A stretch of 64,000 bases of DNA from Marvinbryantia formatexigens (GTDB taxonomy: Bacteria > Bacillota > Clostridia > Oscillospirales > Ruminococcaceae), in the NCBI GenBank assembly GCA_021771035.1, contig JAETPU010000001.1, positions 186,001 through 250,000 of the forward strand. Direction: 5' to 3'. The position numbers and the translations under genes are program-made. Numbering within the stretch: the stretch's first letter is position 1; the number at the start of each line of letters is the position of its first letter. The notes below the pieces were generated by a model. The model saw nothing but the letters and a program-made list of their open reading frames with translations, was not told the origin of the DNA and did no database searches. This document shows positions 25,830 to 35,559 of the stretch, piece by piece.

Positions 25830-27526
25830 CCCTTTTCTTTTGTTTGCTTGGCAGCCGGGACAGCCTGCGCCAGCATCTCCCGGGCATTTTCCAAGGCTAC
25901 GGGCGTCAGTTTGTCTCCGGCGGTCATGCGGGCTATTTCCCGCACACGGGCTTCCCCTTCTATCTCATGCACCTGGGTATAGGTGCGCTGGGAATGGACG
26001 GATTTTTCAATCAGATAATGGCAGTCCGCCTGGGAGGCCACCTGAGGCAGATGGGTCACGCAAATCACCTGCTTATTGTGCGCCGTCTCACGCAGCTTAT
26101 ACCCAATCTTCTGGGCGGCACGCCCGCTCACGCCGGTATCCACCTCGTCGAAGATCATGGTGGGAACCAAATCCGTATCCGCCAGCACATTTTTCATTGC
26201 CAGCATAATCCGTGAAATTTCACCGCCGGAGGCTATTTTCGCCAGCGGTTTCGGCGGCTCGCCCACATTGGCGGATACCAAAAACTCCACTTCATAATCG
26301 CCGCGGCGGCTCAGGCTGCAAAAGGTAAAGGACACCTGCAGCTGTGCCGACGGCATATCTAAAAACGCCAATTCCCGGCTCACCTGGCTTGCAAAGCGGT
26401 GCGCGGCCTCCCGGCGGTGCTGCGTGAGCTCCTGGGCCTGCCTGAGCGCCAGGTGGTTCGCCTGCTCCAGCTCCCGTTCCAGGCGCTGAGTTTCCTCTTG
26501 AACATTGGTGAGCTCAGCCAGCTGGCGGCGGCAGTCCTGGGCAAACTGCAAAATTTCCTCGATGGTGGAGCCATATTTGCGCTTGAGCTTATAGATGAGA
26601 TCCAGCCGGTATTCGATTTCCTCCAGGGCGGAATCGTCAAACTCAAAGTCTGAAAGGTAATCCCTCAACTGGGAATTGGCCTCCTGGAGCTCATAGCAGA
26701 TCCCCTGCACCTGCTCCCCCAACTTTTGCAGGGCCTCGTCAAAGGAACCTGCGCTGCTCAGAGCCTGGGCAGCGGTTTCCGAAAGGCCCACAGCCCCGTC
26801 AAAATCGTCAGAGCCGTCCAGGGCCTGGGCGGCCTCATTGACCTGCTGGAGAATCCGGGAATAATTCTGGATCATCCGGCGCTGTGCCGTAAGAGTTTCG
26901 TCTTCGCCCGGGGTCAGCTGCGCCTCGTCGATTTCCCCCAGCTGATAGGTAAGCAAATCGATGCGCCGTTCCTTTTCGGCTTCATCCATCTGCAGGCGGT
27001 TCAGGCGGTTTTTCAGCTCGTTCATCCGGGCAAAGCTCTCCTGGAACCGGGCGGCTTCCTCCCCGAGGGAGCCGAAGGCATCGATAAAATGGACGTGGTT
27101 TTCCGCCTTTAAGAGCGCCTGGTTATCATGCTGGCCATGGATATCAATCAGTTTTCCCGCCAGCTGACGCAGAATCGCAGCTGTCGCCAGGCGCCCATTG
27201 ATACGGCAGGAGGATTTTCCATCGGGAGAAAACTCCCGCATGAAAAGAAGGGAATTTTCCCCGGGATCACAGGGATAGCCCAGCTGGGCAGCACTCTGCA
27301 CCACCTGGGGATCCAATTCATCAAACAGTGCCTGCACAGTGGCCTTTGCGGCGCCCGTACGCACCAGGTCCTTACGGATTCGCCCGCCCAAAACGGCATT
27401 GATAGCGTCGATTAAGATGGATTTTCCGGCGCCGGTTTCTCCGGTAAACACATGAAACCCCTCATGCAGGGAGACAGACGCCTTTTCGATAACGGCAATA
27501 TTTTCAATTTCCAGCTGTCTGAGCAC
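25826..27526 (-). CDS. recN: DNA repair protein RecN
   Basis: 566-residue SMC-like ATPase that acts in double-strand break repair. N-terminal Walker A GETGAGKS (FTGETGAGKSILIDAI), long coiled-coil arms (about 150-390), and a C-terminal Walker B/signature half (LAKIASGGEISRIMLAMKN; MIFDEVDTGVSG). The start is GTG 27526, preferred because GGGAGG is seven bases upstream and the protein then begins LRQLEIENIAVIEKA. First on the map of the recN-argR-nadK-tlyA-dxs block, and last in its direction of transcription. Confidence 0.96.
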   Translation of the reverse strand: MLRQLEIENIAVIEKASVSLHEGFHVFTGETGAGKSILIDAINAVLGGRIRKDLVRTGAAKATVQALFDELDPQVVQSAAQLGYPCDPGENSLLFMREFSPDGKSSCRINGRLATAAILRQLAGKLIDIHGQHDNQALLKAENHVHFIDAFGSLGEEAARFQESFARMNELKNRLNRLQMDEAEKERRIDLLTYQLGEIDEAQLTPGEDETLTAQRRMIQNYSRILQQVNEAAQALDGSDDFDGAVGLSETAAQALSSAGSFDEALQKLGEQVQGICYELQEANSQLRDYLSDFEFDDSALEEIEYRLDLIYKLKRKYGSTIEEILQFAQDCRRQLAELTNVQEETQRLERELEQANHLALRQAQELTQHRREAAHRFASQVSRELAFLDMPSAQLQVSFTFCSLSRRGDYEVEFLVSANVGEPPKPLAKIASGGEISRIMLAMKNVLADTDLVPTMIFDEVDTGVSGRAAQKIGYKLRETAHNKQVICVTHLPQVASQADCHYLIEKSVHSQRTYTQVHEIEGEARVREIARMTAGDKLTPVALENAREMLAQAVPAAKQTKEKG

Positions 27527-27724
27527 CGTTTTCCCTCCCATTCCATTCGAGCATTTCAGAAAAATGAAAATCACCAAGAAGCCGCAGATACAGACTTTTT
27601 CCGGCGGATCCCTGTTGGAAAAGGACTTGCCGGCCCATCGTCCTGAAAGGCGGCGTTTTCCTGTTTCTGATAAACCCATTCCGCTTTTCAGAAAGATTCT
27701 GGAAAAGCCCTGCGGAAGGCTTCT

Positions 27725-28183
27725 CTATTCTACATTGAGCAGCTTTTTGAGTACGCCTACGAAATCCTCAGCGGCCTTGGGGTCCCGCATCAGGACAAAA
27801 ATGGTGTCGTCCCCGGCAAGCGTTCCCACCACGCCGTCCCAGTGCATGGAATCCAAAGTGGCGCAGGCCGCGTTTGCCATACCGGTATAGCATTTCACTA
27901 CCACGGTATTCATGGCGAAATCCACGGTCTGAACCGATTCCTTAAAAATGGCATGGAACTTAAAGGAGATATTTTCCCGCTTATCGGATACTCCGGTGGT
28001 ATACCGGTAGTGTCCATCCCCGGACAGGGATTTCACCAGCCGCAGTTCCTTGATATCCCGGGACACTGTGGCCTGGGTGACATTAAACCCCGAGTCATGC
28101 AGCCACTTGAGCAGCTCCTCCTGGGTATCAATGGAGTATTCGGAAATCAGTTCTAAGATTTTAGCGTGTCTCCTGCTCTTCAT
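27725..28183 (-). CDS. argR: Arginine repressor ArgR
   Basis: 152-residue regulator of arginine metabolism. An N-terminal winged helix (residues 1-70, with the family-typical TQATVSRDIKELRLVK) binds ARG boxes. A C-terminal domain (about 80-150, GTLAGDDTIFVL) binds L-arginine and forms hexamers. Start ATG 28183 after GAGGG. The placement argR between nadK and recN is the standard Firmicutes order. No arginine genes are in the window. Confidence 0.96.
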   Translation of the reverse strand: MKSRRHAKILELISEYSIDTQEELLKWLHDSGFNVTQATVSRDIKELRLVKSLSGDGHYRYTTGVSDKRENISFKFHAIFKESVQTVDFAMNTVVVKCYTGMANAACATLDSMHWDGVVGTLAGDDTIFVLMRDPKAAEDFVGVLKKLLNVE

Positions 28184-28187
28184 CTTT

Positions 28188-29063
28188 CTACCCTCTTGTC
28201 ATAATTTTTTCGTTTAATATTTCGTAGAAGTCCCTTCCCTCTACGCATAAAAACTTCACTCGTTTTTCGCTGCGGCGCACCAGCACATAGTCGCCTGGGT
28301 GGATTTTTCTGGCGGCTTCCCCGTCAATGGAAAGCACCAGGGACTCTGTATTGTTGATGTATTTTCCCTGAATGCGCAGCTCCTGATCCGGTGCGAACAC
28401 AATGGAGCGTCCAAACAGGGAGTGGGGGCAAACCGGCGTCATGGAGATACAGTCCACACAAGGGTCCAAAATCGGGCCGCCGGCGGAGAGCGCATAGCCT
28501 GTGGAGCCGATTGCCGTGGATAAAATAATGCCGTCCGCCCGGTAGCTGCTCACCGGTTTTCCCTGGCAGGTGACCTCCAAATCCACAATTTTGGCGGCGC
28601 TTCCCTTAGAGAGCAAAACCTCATTGAGCGCGCAGACACGCTCCAATTCCTCCCCGCTCTGGGAAAAGACCCTGGCCTGCAGAATCATCCGGCTTTGCAC
28701 TTCGCATCCGGATGTGAGCAGCTCGGGGAGCTTCTCCACCTCGTGCGCCTCCAGCTGCGCCAAAAAACCCAGGTGCCCCGCATTGATTCCCAGGAGCGGA
28801 ATATCCCGCTGGACCGCGTACTTGGCTGTGTGGATAATGGTGCCGTCTCCGCCGACAGCCACTAAAAAATCGGCCTGTGACAGGCATCGCTGCGCTGTGG
28901 AAAGCCGTACTGCCCTGGGCGGATCGATCACCAAAAGCGTATCCTCCATCCAAACCTGGTATCCCAATTCCAGCAATAGCTCAGCCGCCCGGCAGGCACA
29001 CTGCGGGGCGTGTTCTTTTTCCAAATTCACAAGCATCCAGCAGTTTTTCATGGTATGTTCCAT
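28188..29063 (-). CDS. nadK: NAD kinase
   Basis: 291-residue kinase that makes NADP+ from NAD+ with ATP or polyphosphate. Diagnostic motifs are the GGDGT box (FLVAVGGDGTIIHTAK), NAGHLGFLAQ and a C-terminal glycine-rich ATAIGSTGYALSAGGP-type segment. Start candidates are TTG 29069, ATG 29063 and ATG 29051; ATG 29063 has AAGG seven bases upstream, inside the end of tlyA. It lies between tlyA and argR with almost no spacing. Confidence 0.95.
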   Translation of the reverse strand: MEHTMKNCWMLVNLEKEHAPQCACRAAELLLELGYQVWMEDTLLVIDPPRAVRLSTAQRCLSQADFLVAVGGDGTIIHTAKYAVQRDIPLLGINAGHLGFLAQLEAHEVEKLPELLTSGCEVQSRMILQARVFSQSGEELERVCALNEVLLSKGSAAKIVDLEVTCQGKPVSSYRADGIILSTAIGSTGYALSAGGPILDPCVDCISMTPVCPHSLFGRSIVFAPDQELRIQGKYINNTESLVLSIDGEAARKIHPGDYVLVRRSEKRVKFLCVEGRDFYEILNEKIMTRG

Positions 29064-29073
29064 CTCCAAGCCT

Positions 29074-29883
29074 TCACTCCCGATCCAATGTGTGGGAACG
29101 CTGTACCAACTCAGCGATCCCCAGGGCAGACACCTCAGTTTCAGCCGCTTCCCGCAGCTTTTTCAGGTACATCAGGTATTCAATATTGCCCTGGGGGCCC
29201 TTGATTGGAGAATATTCCAGCCCCGCTGCAGCAAACCCCTGAGCCTGTGCGAAGGATACTATCATTTCCAAGACGGTTTGGTGTATCTGCGGATCCTTGA
29301 CAACGCCTTTTTTCCCGATTTTATCCCGGCCCGCTTCAAACTGAGGCTTGATCAGGCAGACCATTTCGCCGTTTTCCCGAAGCAGCCCATAGGCCACCGG
29401 CAAGATCAGCTTCAGGGAAATAAAGGAGACGTCCACACTGGCAAAATCCACCGGCTCGGGAACCTGCTCCTTTGTAACATAACGAAAATTCGTATTCTCC
29501 AGGTTGATCACCCGTTTATCGTTTCGCAGTTCCTGTGCCAGCTGCTGCGTGCCTACATCAATGGCATACACCCGGCTGGCTCCGTTTTGAAGCATACAGT
29601 CGGTAAACCCGCCTGTAGAGGCACCGATATCCATGCACACTGCCCCCTGAAGCCGGATGGGAAACACCCGCAGGGCTTTTTCCAGCTTTAACCCGCCCCG
29701 GCTGACATACCGCAGCCCCTCGCCGCGAACCTCCAGCTTGTCCTCAGGCTGAACCGGCGCTCCGGCTTTGCGGACCCTTTGCCCATTGAGGTAAACCTGT
29801 CCTTCCACAATCAGGCTGCGGGCCTTCTCCCGGCTCGGGGCATAGCCCTGCTCAAGCAGGAATACATCCAGCCGCTGCTTCAC
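29074..29883 (-). CDS. tlyA: TlyA family rRNA 2'-O-methyltransferase
   Basis: 269-residue methyltransferase of the TlyA/FtsJ family. In Mycobacterium the enzyme methylates 16S and 23S rRNA and affects capreomycin response. An N-terminal S4 domain (1-60, MKQRLDVFLLEQGYAPSREKAR) precedes a Rossmann fold with the SAM motif MDIGASTGGFTDCMLQNG. Start is GTG 29883, overlapping the dxs stop (GTGA). This dxs-tlyA-nadK order is widely conserved in Clostridia. Confidence 0.93.
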   Translation of the reverse strand: MKQRLDVFLLEQGYAPSREKARSLIVEGQVYLNGQRVRKAGAPVQPEDKLEVRGEGLRYVSRGGLKLEKALRVFPIRLQGAVCMDIGASTGGFTDCMLQNGASRVYAIDVGTQQLAQELRNDKRVINLENTNFRYVTKEQVPEPVDFASVDVSFISLKLILPVAYGLLRENGEMVCLIKPQFEAGRDKIGKKGVVKDPQIHQTVLEMIVSFAQAQGFAAAGLEYSPIKGPQGNIEYLMYLKKLREAAETEVSALGIAELVQRSHTLDRE

Positions 29884-31751
29884 CGGCCCACCTCCCCCAA
29901 AATCCAGAGCCCCAGGGACTGGGCGTCCATCCCCAAGCGCTCAATCGACGCTTTGACCGTGGCTTGCGGGACAAACTGCGTAACAGCACGAACCCGGTAG
30001 GTGCCTGAATACTGGTGCAGCAGCAGAAGCTCTCCCAAGGTCTGGGAAACGCCTCCCCGCTCGAAGGCCTCCTCGGCAAAAAACACCCGGGGATACCGCA
30101 GAGCCGCCTCCAAAGCCTCCTGGGGAAAGGGGAGGATCCGGTTGAGCTTGAGTACATGGACCCCGATGCCCTGCTCCCGCAGCGATATGGCCGCATTGGC
30201 AGCCTCCTGGAAGAGGCGTCCATAGGTCACCAGCAGAATATCCGCTCTGCCCTGGGAAAACAGATGGTAATCCAGCCCCACCTGGAACTCGTAGCCCTTG
30301 GGGGCCTTACCCTGGGAACCCCTGGGATAGCGAACCGCACAGGGGCCGTCCTCCTGGTACAGGCAGCGCTTTAAATCGTTTCGCAGCTCCATATAATGAA
30401 ACGGTGCATAGGCCACCACTCCCGGGATACTGGAGAGAAAGGATACGTCGAAAATCCCCTGGTGGGTTTCGCCGTCCTCGCCAACCACACCGGCACGGTC
30501 AATGGCAAATACCACGTGCTCCCGTTCGATGGCGCAGTCATGAATAATCTGATCATAGCCCCGCTGCAAAAAGGAGGAATATACCGCAAACACCGGCAGC
30601 AGCCCCCGGGAAGCCAGCGCTGCGCAAAAGGTTACCGCATGGGCCTCTGCAATTCCCACGTCAAAATAGCGTTTTTTGAAATCCCGGGCAAAATTTTTAA
30701 GCCCGGTTCCCTGTCCCATAGCGGCAGTTACTGCGCAGATCCGCTCGTCCGCATGGGCCAATTCCTCCATGGTGTCGCCAAAGACGCTGGAAAAGCTATC
30801 ACACGCCGCAGCGTCGGGATTTCCGGTATCCACATCGAATTTTGGAACCCCGTGGAATTCTGTGGGCTTGCGTTCGGCAAACTGGTAGCCCTTGCCCTTT
30901 TTCGTCTCCACATGGATGAGAACCGGGCGCTGCATACGCTTTGCGCGCCGCAGGATCCGGCACAGGCTGCGCAGATCATGCCCATCCACCGGGCCCAGGT
31001 AGACAAATCCCATCTCCTCAAAAAAGGTAGTGTTGTGATAGACAATCTCCTTGACAATGGCCTTGGTACGGTACAAAAACCGGTAAAGCCCCCGGCCCAC
31101 CAGAGGAATCCGCAAAAGGAAACGCTCCATATTGTCCTTGAGCTTGAAATACTCGGGGTTGGAACGTATCTTGCTCAGATACCGGGCCAGGCCTCCAACA
31201 TTGCGGGAGATGGACATCTCGTTGTCATTGAGAATCACGATCAGCCTGTCCCCGAAGCGCCCGGCATTGTTGAGCCCCTCATAGGCCATACCGCCGGTGA
31301 GCGCCCCGTCCCCGATGACGGCAATGACATGCCCGTCCTCTTTTTTCAGCGTTTTTGCCCGGGCCAGGCCGGCCGCCACAGAAATCGAAGTGCTGCTGTG
31401 GCCTGCCACAAAGGCGTCGTGCTCGCTTTCCGCCTGCTTGGGATAGCCGGACAGGCCGTCCTGCTGGCGGATAGTGGAAAAGCGATCCTTTCTCCCGGTG
31501 AGTATTTTATGCGTATAGGACTGATGGCCCACATCCCAGACAATCTGATCCTTGGGCGTCTCAAATACGCGGTGAAGCGCCACTGTGAGTTCCACAACCC
31601 CAAGATTTGAAGCCAAATGCCCTCCGTTTTGTGAAATTGTTTCGATTAACAGTTCCCGGATCTCCTCACAGAGCTTCGCCAGTTCTTCACCGGTGAACCC
31701 CTTCAGGTCGCTGGGATAGTTCACTGAGTCCAGGAGCTTTTCTCGTCCCAT
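29880..31751 (-). CDS. dxs: 1-deoxy-D-xylulose-5-phosphate synthase
   Basis: 623-residue thiamine-diphosphate enzyme that condenses pyruvate and glyceraldehyde-3-phosphate in the first step of the MEP isoprenoid pathway. Seen: HLASNLGVVELTVALH, the ThDP/Mg2+ motif GDGALTGGMAYEGLNNAG, the central DRAGVVGEDGETHQG, and a C-terminal transketolase domain. ATG 31751 is preferred over 31775 because GAGG lies eight bases before it. It shares the block with ispA, which uses the pathway's products. Confidence 0.97.
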   Translation of the reverse strand: MGREKLLDSVNYPSDLKGFTGEELAKLCEEIRELLIETISQNGGHLASNLGVVELTVALHRVFETPKDQIVWDVGHQSYTHKILTGRKDRFSTIRQQDGLSGYPKQAESEHDAFVAGHSSTSISVAAGLARAKTLKKEDGHVIAVIGDGALTGGMAYEGLNNAGRFGDRLIVILNDNEMSISRNVGGLARYLSKIRSNPEYFKLKDNMERFLLRIPLVGRGLYRFLYRTKAIVKEIVYHNTTFFEEMGFVYLGPVDGHDLRSLCRILRRAKRMQRPVLIHVETKKGKGYQFAERKPTEFHGVPKFDVDTGNPDAAACDSFSSVFGDTMEELAHADERICAVTAAMGQGTGLKNFARDFKKRYFDVGIAEAHAVTFCAALASRGLLPVFAVYSSFLQRGYDQIIHDCAIEREHVVFAIDRAGVVGEDGETHQGIFDVSFLSSIPGVVAYAPFHYMELRNDLKRCLYQEDGPCAVRYPRGSQGKAPKGYEFQVGLDYHLFSQGRADILLVTYGRLFQEAANAAISLREQGIGVHVLKLNRILPFPQEALEAALRYPRVFFAEEAFERGGVSQTLGELLLLHQYSGTYRVRAVTQFVPQATVKASIERLGMDAQSLGLWILGEVGR

Positions 31752-31811
31752 TCCATCGTCCTCTTTTCTGTACATCCTTGCACTGCCTAATCAGCTTCGC
31801 GCCTGTGTGCC

Positions 31812-32252
31812 CTATCGAATCGGCATTAATACAGCCACTAAGATTCCCAACAGCGCGCCTCCCAGCACCTCCAGCGGAGTGTGCCCCAGGCGCTCCTTGA
31901 GCGCCTTTTGGCTGGTGGATTCCTCTTCATCGGACTGTGCCAGGCGGTTGAGAACCTTTGCCTGTTCTCCGGCGGCCCGGCGAACGCCCATGGCGTCATA
32001 CATAACAATTCCCGAAAGGGCAAAACAGATGGCAAACTCCGCCGAGGCAAAGCCTACAACCCGCGCCACCGACACCGTCAGGGAACACACTAGGGCCGAA
32101 TGGGAGCTGGGCATTCCGCCCGCGCCCACAAGACGCTCCGGGTCAAATTTCTTTGTGCGAAGAAACGTAAACAGGGTTTTAAGGATCTGTGCCGACAGCC
32201 AAGCCACAACGGCTACATTGATAAAACAATTGCTCAACAGCTGGCCTAACAT
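31812..32252 (-). CDS. Divergent PAP2 family membrane protein (DUF212)
   Basis: 146-residue membrane protein of the divergent PAP2 family. The signature GAGGMPSSHSALVCSLTVSV carries the SSH of a phosphatase-like motif, and the later YDAMGVRRAAGEQAKVLN and GHTPLEVLGGALLGI are characteristic. Members may dephosphorylate lipid-linked or prenyl phosphates, which would suit its place between dxs and ispA, but no activity is established. Start ATG 32252. Confidence 0.88.
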   Translation of the reverse strand: MLGQLLSNCFINVAVVAWLSAQILKTLFTFLRTKKFDPERLVGAGGMPSSHSALVCSLTVSVARVVGFASAEFAICFALSGIVMYDAMGVRRAAGEQAKVLNRLAQSDEEESTSQKALKERLGHTPLEVLGGALLGILVAVLMPIR

Positions 32253-32267
32253 CTCTATCCCCCCGTT

Positions 32268-33161
32268 CTACTTCGTTCGGTTTAACAGCATATCCGTGAA
32301 TTCGTACAGGAACCCTTCCTCCAGCCCCAGAGCGTCCAGCACTTCCCGCGCGCGTTGTGTGCACTGTGCGGCGTCGGCCTTGGCCCCGTTGAGCCCCTTG
32401 AGGGTGACATAGGTGGTCTTTTCCTGCTCGCTGTCGCTGCCGATGGGTTTTCCCAGCTGGGCCACATCCCCGGTTACATCCAGAATATCGTCCACAATTT
32501 GGAAAGCAAGCCCCAAGGCATCCCCATAGTGAAGCGCAAGCTGCAGTTTTTCCTTGGAGGCCCCTGCCGCAATGCAGCCCAAGGCCGCCGCAGCCTGAAT
32601 CAGGGCACAGGTTTTCAGCCGGTGCAGGTACTCAAGAGTTTCCTCGTCAATGGATTTGCCCTCGCTCTCCAAATCCACCACTTGGCCGCCGATCATGCCG
32701 TCCACTCCCACCTTACGTGAGAGCAGGTTTACCGCCTTCAGGGCGTTCTCCGCCCCGACAGCTTTGACGGACTCCTCGCTGGAGAGCACATCAAACGCCA
32801 GGTTAATCAGGGCATCCCCTGCCAGCAGCGCATTGGCCTCCCCAAAGGCAACATGGCAGGAAGGCTTGCCCCGGCGCAGGCAGTCATCGTCCATACAGGG
32901 CAGATCGTCATGAATGAGGGATGAGGCATGGATCATCTCCAAAGCACAGGCAAAGGGCAAGCCCTGGCGCGGATCCCCCCCGCAGGCCTGACAGAACTTC
33001 ATCACCAAAACACCCCGGACGCGTTTTCCTCCGCCTAAGGTGCTGTAGCGCATCGCCTGGGCCACAACGCCCTGGCGGGACTGGACGCCGGGCAGAAAAT
33101 AATCCAATGCTTTCTCAATTTCTCCAGCGCACCAATTCAGTTCATCCTTAAACGCTCTCAT
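32268..33161 (-). CDS. ispA: Geranyl/farnesyl diphosphate synthase
   Basis: 297-residue trans-prenyltransferase joining IPP to DMAPP and GPP. Both aspartate-rich motifs are visible: DDLPCMDDDCLRRGKP (FARM) and DDILDVTGD (SARM). The N-terminus matches IspA. ATG 33161 follows GAGGGGGAAAACC and overlaps the end of xseB by 14 bases, so coupled translation is likely. It belongs to the xseA-xseB-ispA-dxs order typical of Firmicutes. Confidence 0.96.
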   Translation of the reverse strand: MRAFKDELNWCAGEIEKALDYFLPGVQSRQGVVAQAMRYSTLGGGKRVRGVLVMKFCQACGGDPRQGLPFACALEMIHASSLIHDDLPCMDDDCLRRGKPSCHVAFGEANALLAGDALINLAFDVLSSEESVKAVGAENALKAVNLLSRKVGVDGMIGGQVVDLESEGKSIDEETLEYLHRLKTCALIQAAAALGCIAAGASKEKLQLALHYGDALGLAFQIVDDILDVTGDVAQLGKPIGSDSEQEKTTYVTLKGLNGAKADAAQCTQRAREVLDALGLEEGFLYEFTDMLLNRTK

Positions 33162-33372
33162 GGTTTTCCCCCTCATCCCCATCGGGCTGCGCGTCCTTTT
33201 CGATGGTCAGCTTTGCCGTCTTGAGCATGGCCTCACACTCCAACGCCAGCTTATTGCCCTCCTCAAGCAGCTTGAGAGATTCCTCCAAGCCAACATCCTG
33301 TCCCTCTAAAAGGGCGGCAATTTCCTCCAACCTGGCCAGCGCCTGCTCATAATTCAGCTTTTTCTTTGGCAT
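33148..33372 (-). CDS. xseB: Exodeoxyribonuclease VII small subunit
   Basis: 74-residue helical small subunit of exonuclease VII, which degrades single-stranded DNA together with XseA. Family pattern: LNYEQALARLEEIAALLEGQDVGLEESLKLLEEG. It overlaps both neighbours: the end of xseA by 26 bases and the start of ispA by 14 bases. Confidence 0.95.
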   Translation of the reverse strand: MPKKKLNYEQALARLEEIAALLEGQDVGLEESLKLLEEGNKLALECEAMLKTAKLTIEKDAQPDGDEGENHESV

Positions 33373-34579
33373 TGCCCTTCCACCTTTCCTCTATGGCGAC
33401 TATTCTGGCGGAGGCATCCCCATCCGCCAGGCGAATTAGAATTTCATCATCGGGAGAAAGCTGCCCTACAGAACGGATTCCCTGTCCGTCCTTCTGAACT
33501 CTGGCATAGCCTGCGGCCATCCGCCGCAGCGGACTTGCCGCTTCCAAACGGGCGGCCGCCCCGGCCAACTGGTATTGCTTTTTCTGCAGCAGTGCTCTAA
33601 ATGTCCGCTGAATCCTGTCCCTGCAGGAATACAGAGCCTGTGTATTTGCGGTTATCTTTCCCAATGCCGAGCGCCGTACCCGCACAAAGGCATCGTCCAG
33701 GCGCTGAGACTGCTCATTGAGATAACGAACCTCCCGCGCAAACATAGTTTCCCGGTATCCCTGCAGCATACTCAGCAGATGCTCCAGCTGCGGGGTTACC
33801 AGCTCCGCAGCCGCGGATGGGGTGGGAGCCCGGCAGTCGCTGACAAAGTCGCAGATGGTAAAATCCGTCTCATGGCCCACCGCCGAAACAACCGGGGTTT
33901 TTGCCGAGAAAATCACCCGGGCCAATTCTTCAGAATTAAAACACCACAGATCCTCATAGGAACCGCCGCCCCGGCCGATAATGATAACGTCACATCTTGT
34001 ATCCAGCGCCCTCACCCCGGCCGCCAGCTGGGCCGGGGCATCCTGTCCCTGTACAGAGGAGTGGTGCAGCAGGATTTTAACCGCCGGATACCGCCGGGAA
34101 ACAATATTGCATACATCCTGAAAGGCCGCCGAATGCTCGGACATTACCACGCCGATTACCTGCGGATACCGGGGCAGGGGCTTTTTGCAGGCGGCGTCAA
34201 AGTACCCCTGGCGCTCCAGACGGGCATACAGCTGCTGGAAGGCAAGCTGCAGGCTTCCCAGCCCTTCGGGAATCAAATCTGTCACATATACCTGATAGGC
34301 TCCGTCCCGTTCATACAGGGAAATATTCCCCGCAGCCACAACCGCCAGGCCATTTTCCGGTTCAAAGCGCAGAGAACGCGCCTGTGAGGCGAACATGACG
34401 CATTTTACCGCCGCTTTTTCATCCTTGAGGGTAAAATAACAGTGCCCGGACAGGCGGTGCCGGGTAAAATTCGATATTTCTCCCTTAATAAAGATGCCAT
34501 GGAGAAGGGGATCCTCCTCCAGCTTTGTTTTCACATACCGGTTGAGCTGCGATACTGTCAGCACTTGTATTCCAGCCAT
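33347..34579 (-). CDS. xseA: Exodeoxyribonuclease VII large subunit
   Basis: 410-residue catalytic subunit of exonuclease VII. An N-terminal OB fold (1-100, LTVSQLNRYVKTKLEEDPLLHGIFIKGE) leads into the catalytic core with IIIGRGGGSYEDLWCFN and SAVGHETDFTICDFVSDCRAPTPSAAAE, and then a long coiled coil that binds XseB. Start ATG 34579. Eleven bases separate it from the Kae1-like gene. Confidence 0.96.
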   Translation of the reverse strand: MAGIQVLTVSQLNRYVKTKLEEDPLLHGIFIKGEISNFTRHRLSGHCYFTLKDEKAAVKCVMFASQARSLRFEPENGLAVVAAGNISLYERDGAYQVYVTDLIPEGLGSLQLAFQQLYARLERQGYFDAACKKPLPRYPQVIGVVMSEHSAAFQDVCNIVSRRYPAVKILLHHSSVQGQDAPAQLAAGVRALDTRCDVIIIGRGGGSYEDLWCFNSEELARVIFSAKTPVVSAVGHETDFTICDFVSDCRAPTPSAAAELVTPQLEHLLSMLQGYRETMFAREVRYLNEQSQRLDDAFVRVRRSALGKITANTQALYSCRDRIQRTFRALLQKKQYQLAGAAARLEAASPLRRMAAGYARVQKDGQGIRSVGQLSPDDEILIRLADGDASARIVAIEERWKGNAKEKAEL

Positions 34580-34590
34580 AAAACGCTCCC

Positions 34591-35559
34591 TTATCTCTCC
34601 AGCCGTCTTGCGGTGAGCACCGCGATTCCGGCGGCATTGTCCGCAGAAAACTGCGGCTGGGCAAACAGCGCGGAGCTAAACCGCCCTTGAATCCGGCTGC
34701 GAATCAGCCTGTTGCACATAACACCGCCCGCATATACCACCGGAAGTTCCCCGGCCTTTTCCAACGCCAAGCTGGTCATCTGTTCCAATGCGGCACCAAT
34801 ACTGCTCAGGCAGAACTTCGCCACCTCTTGGCGGGATTCTCCCCGCTCCAGCCGGGCCTTGCACTGGTTTTCAATTCCAGACAGGCAGCAGTCCATCCCC
34901 TTCATCACCGGGCGCACAGAAAAAGTACGGGGACAATTTTGCGCAAGCTCCTCCATGGCGGGGCCCGCCGGAAATGGCAGCCCCATGGCAACGCCCACGC
35001 GATCGATAGCCTGTCCGGCCTTTAGATCCAGAGAACCCGCCAGCTTGGTGATGGCCAGCGGCGTTTTCTCCCCGCCCGGCTCCACCAGCAGGCATTCCGT
35101 TGTTCCCCCCGACAAATGAAACGCCAGAAAACGGCGTTCAAACAGATCCGGGCGCCCCACAGAATACAATGCGGCCGCAACATGGCCCGCCTGATGGGAA
35201 AAACTGTAAAACGGGACCCCACCCAGCTGTGCCAGCGAGCGCCCAAAGCTCTCGCCTACCAAAAAGCACGGCATATAGGAGCCCTCCTGGTCCCGGGGCC
35301 TCACGGAAGCTCCAACCGCCGCAGGAGCCAGGGGAGCCTGGGCGTCTCCGCAAAGCTCTTCCATGACTTGCCAGAGCTGGCGCACATGGTGGAATACGGC
35401 GTCGCTCTGCCGCAGACCCACCTCCCCGGGTTTAACCGGCAGCAGCTTTTTCTGGTGAAGCACCCTGTTGGCGCGGCAGTCGTACAGAGCCGCCGAGGTA
35501 GTATAGTTGCTGGTGTCGAGCCCTAAGACATACGAAGAAAACGCCTGCTCCGGCATCAC
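34591..35559 (-). CDS. Kae1/TsaD-like (peptidase M22-like) paralogue
   Basis: 322-residue ASKHA-fold protein related to TsaD/Kae1, the tRNA threonylcarbamoyl transferase. It keeps the metal-binding HxxxH (SHQAGHVAAAL), a HLSGGTTE phosphate loop and the C-terminal YAGGVMCNRLI. It is shorter and more divergent than true TsaD and is known in Clostridia as a second copy near nusB and xseA; true tsaD is probably elsewhere. It starts at GTG 35559 (or ATG 35556), overlapping the nusB stop. Function unproven. Confidence 0.8.
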   Translation of the reverse strand: MMPEQAFSSYVLGLDTSNYTTSAALYDCRANRVLHQKKLLPVKPGEVGLRQSDAVFHHVRQLWQVMEELCGDAQAPLAPAAVGASVRPRDQEGSYMPCFLVGESFGRSLAQLGGVPFYSFSHQAGHVAAALYSVGRPDLFERRFLAFHLSGGTTECLLVEPGGEKTPLAITKLAGSLDLKAGQAIDRVGVAMGLPFPAGPAMEELAQNCPRTFSVRPVMKGMDCCLSGIENQCKARLERGESRQEVAKFCLSSIGAALEQMTSLALEKAGELPVVYAGGVMCNRLIRSRIQGRFSSALFAQPQFSADNAAGIAVLTARRLER

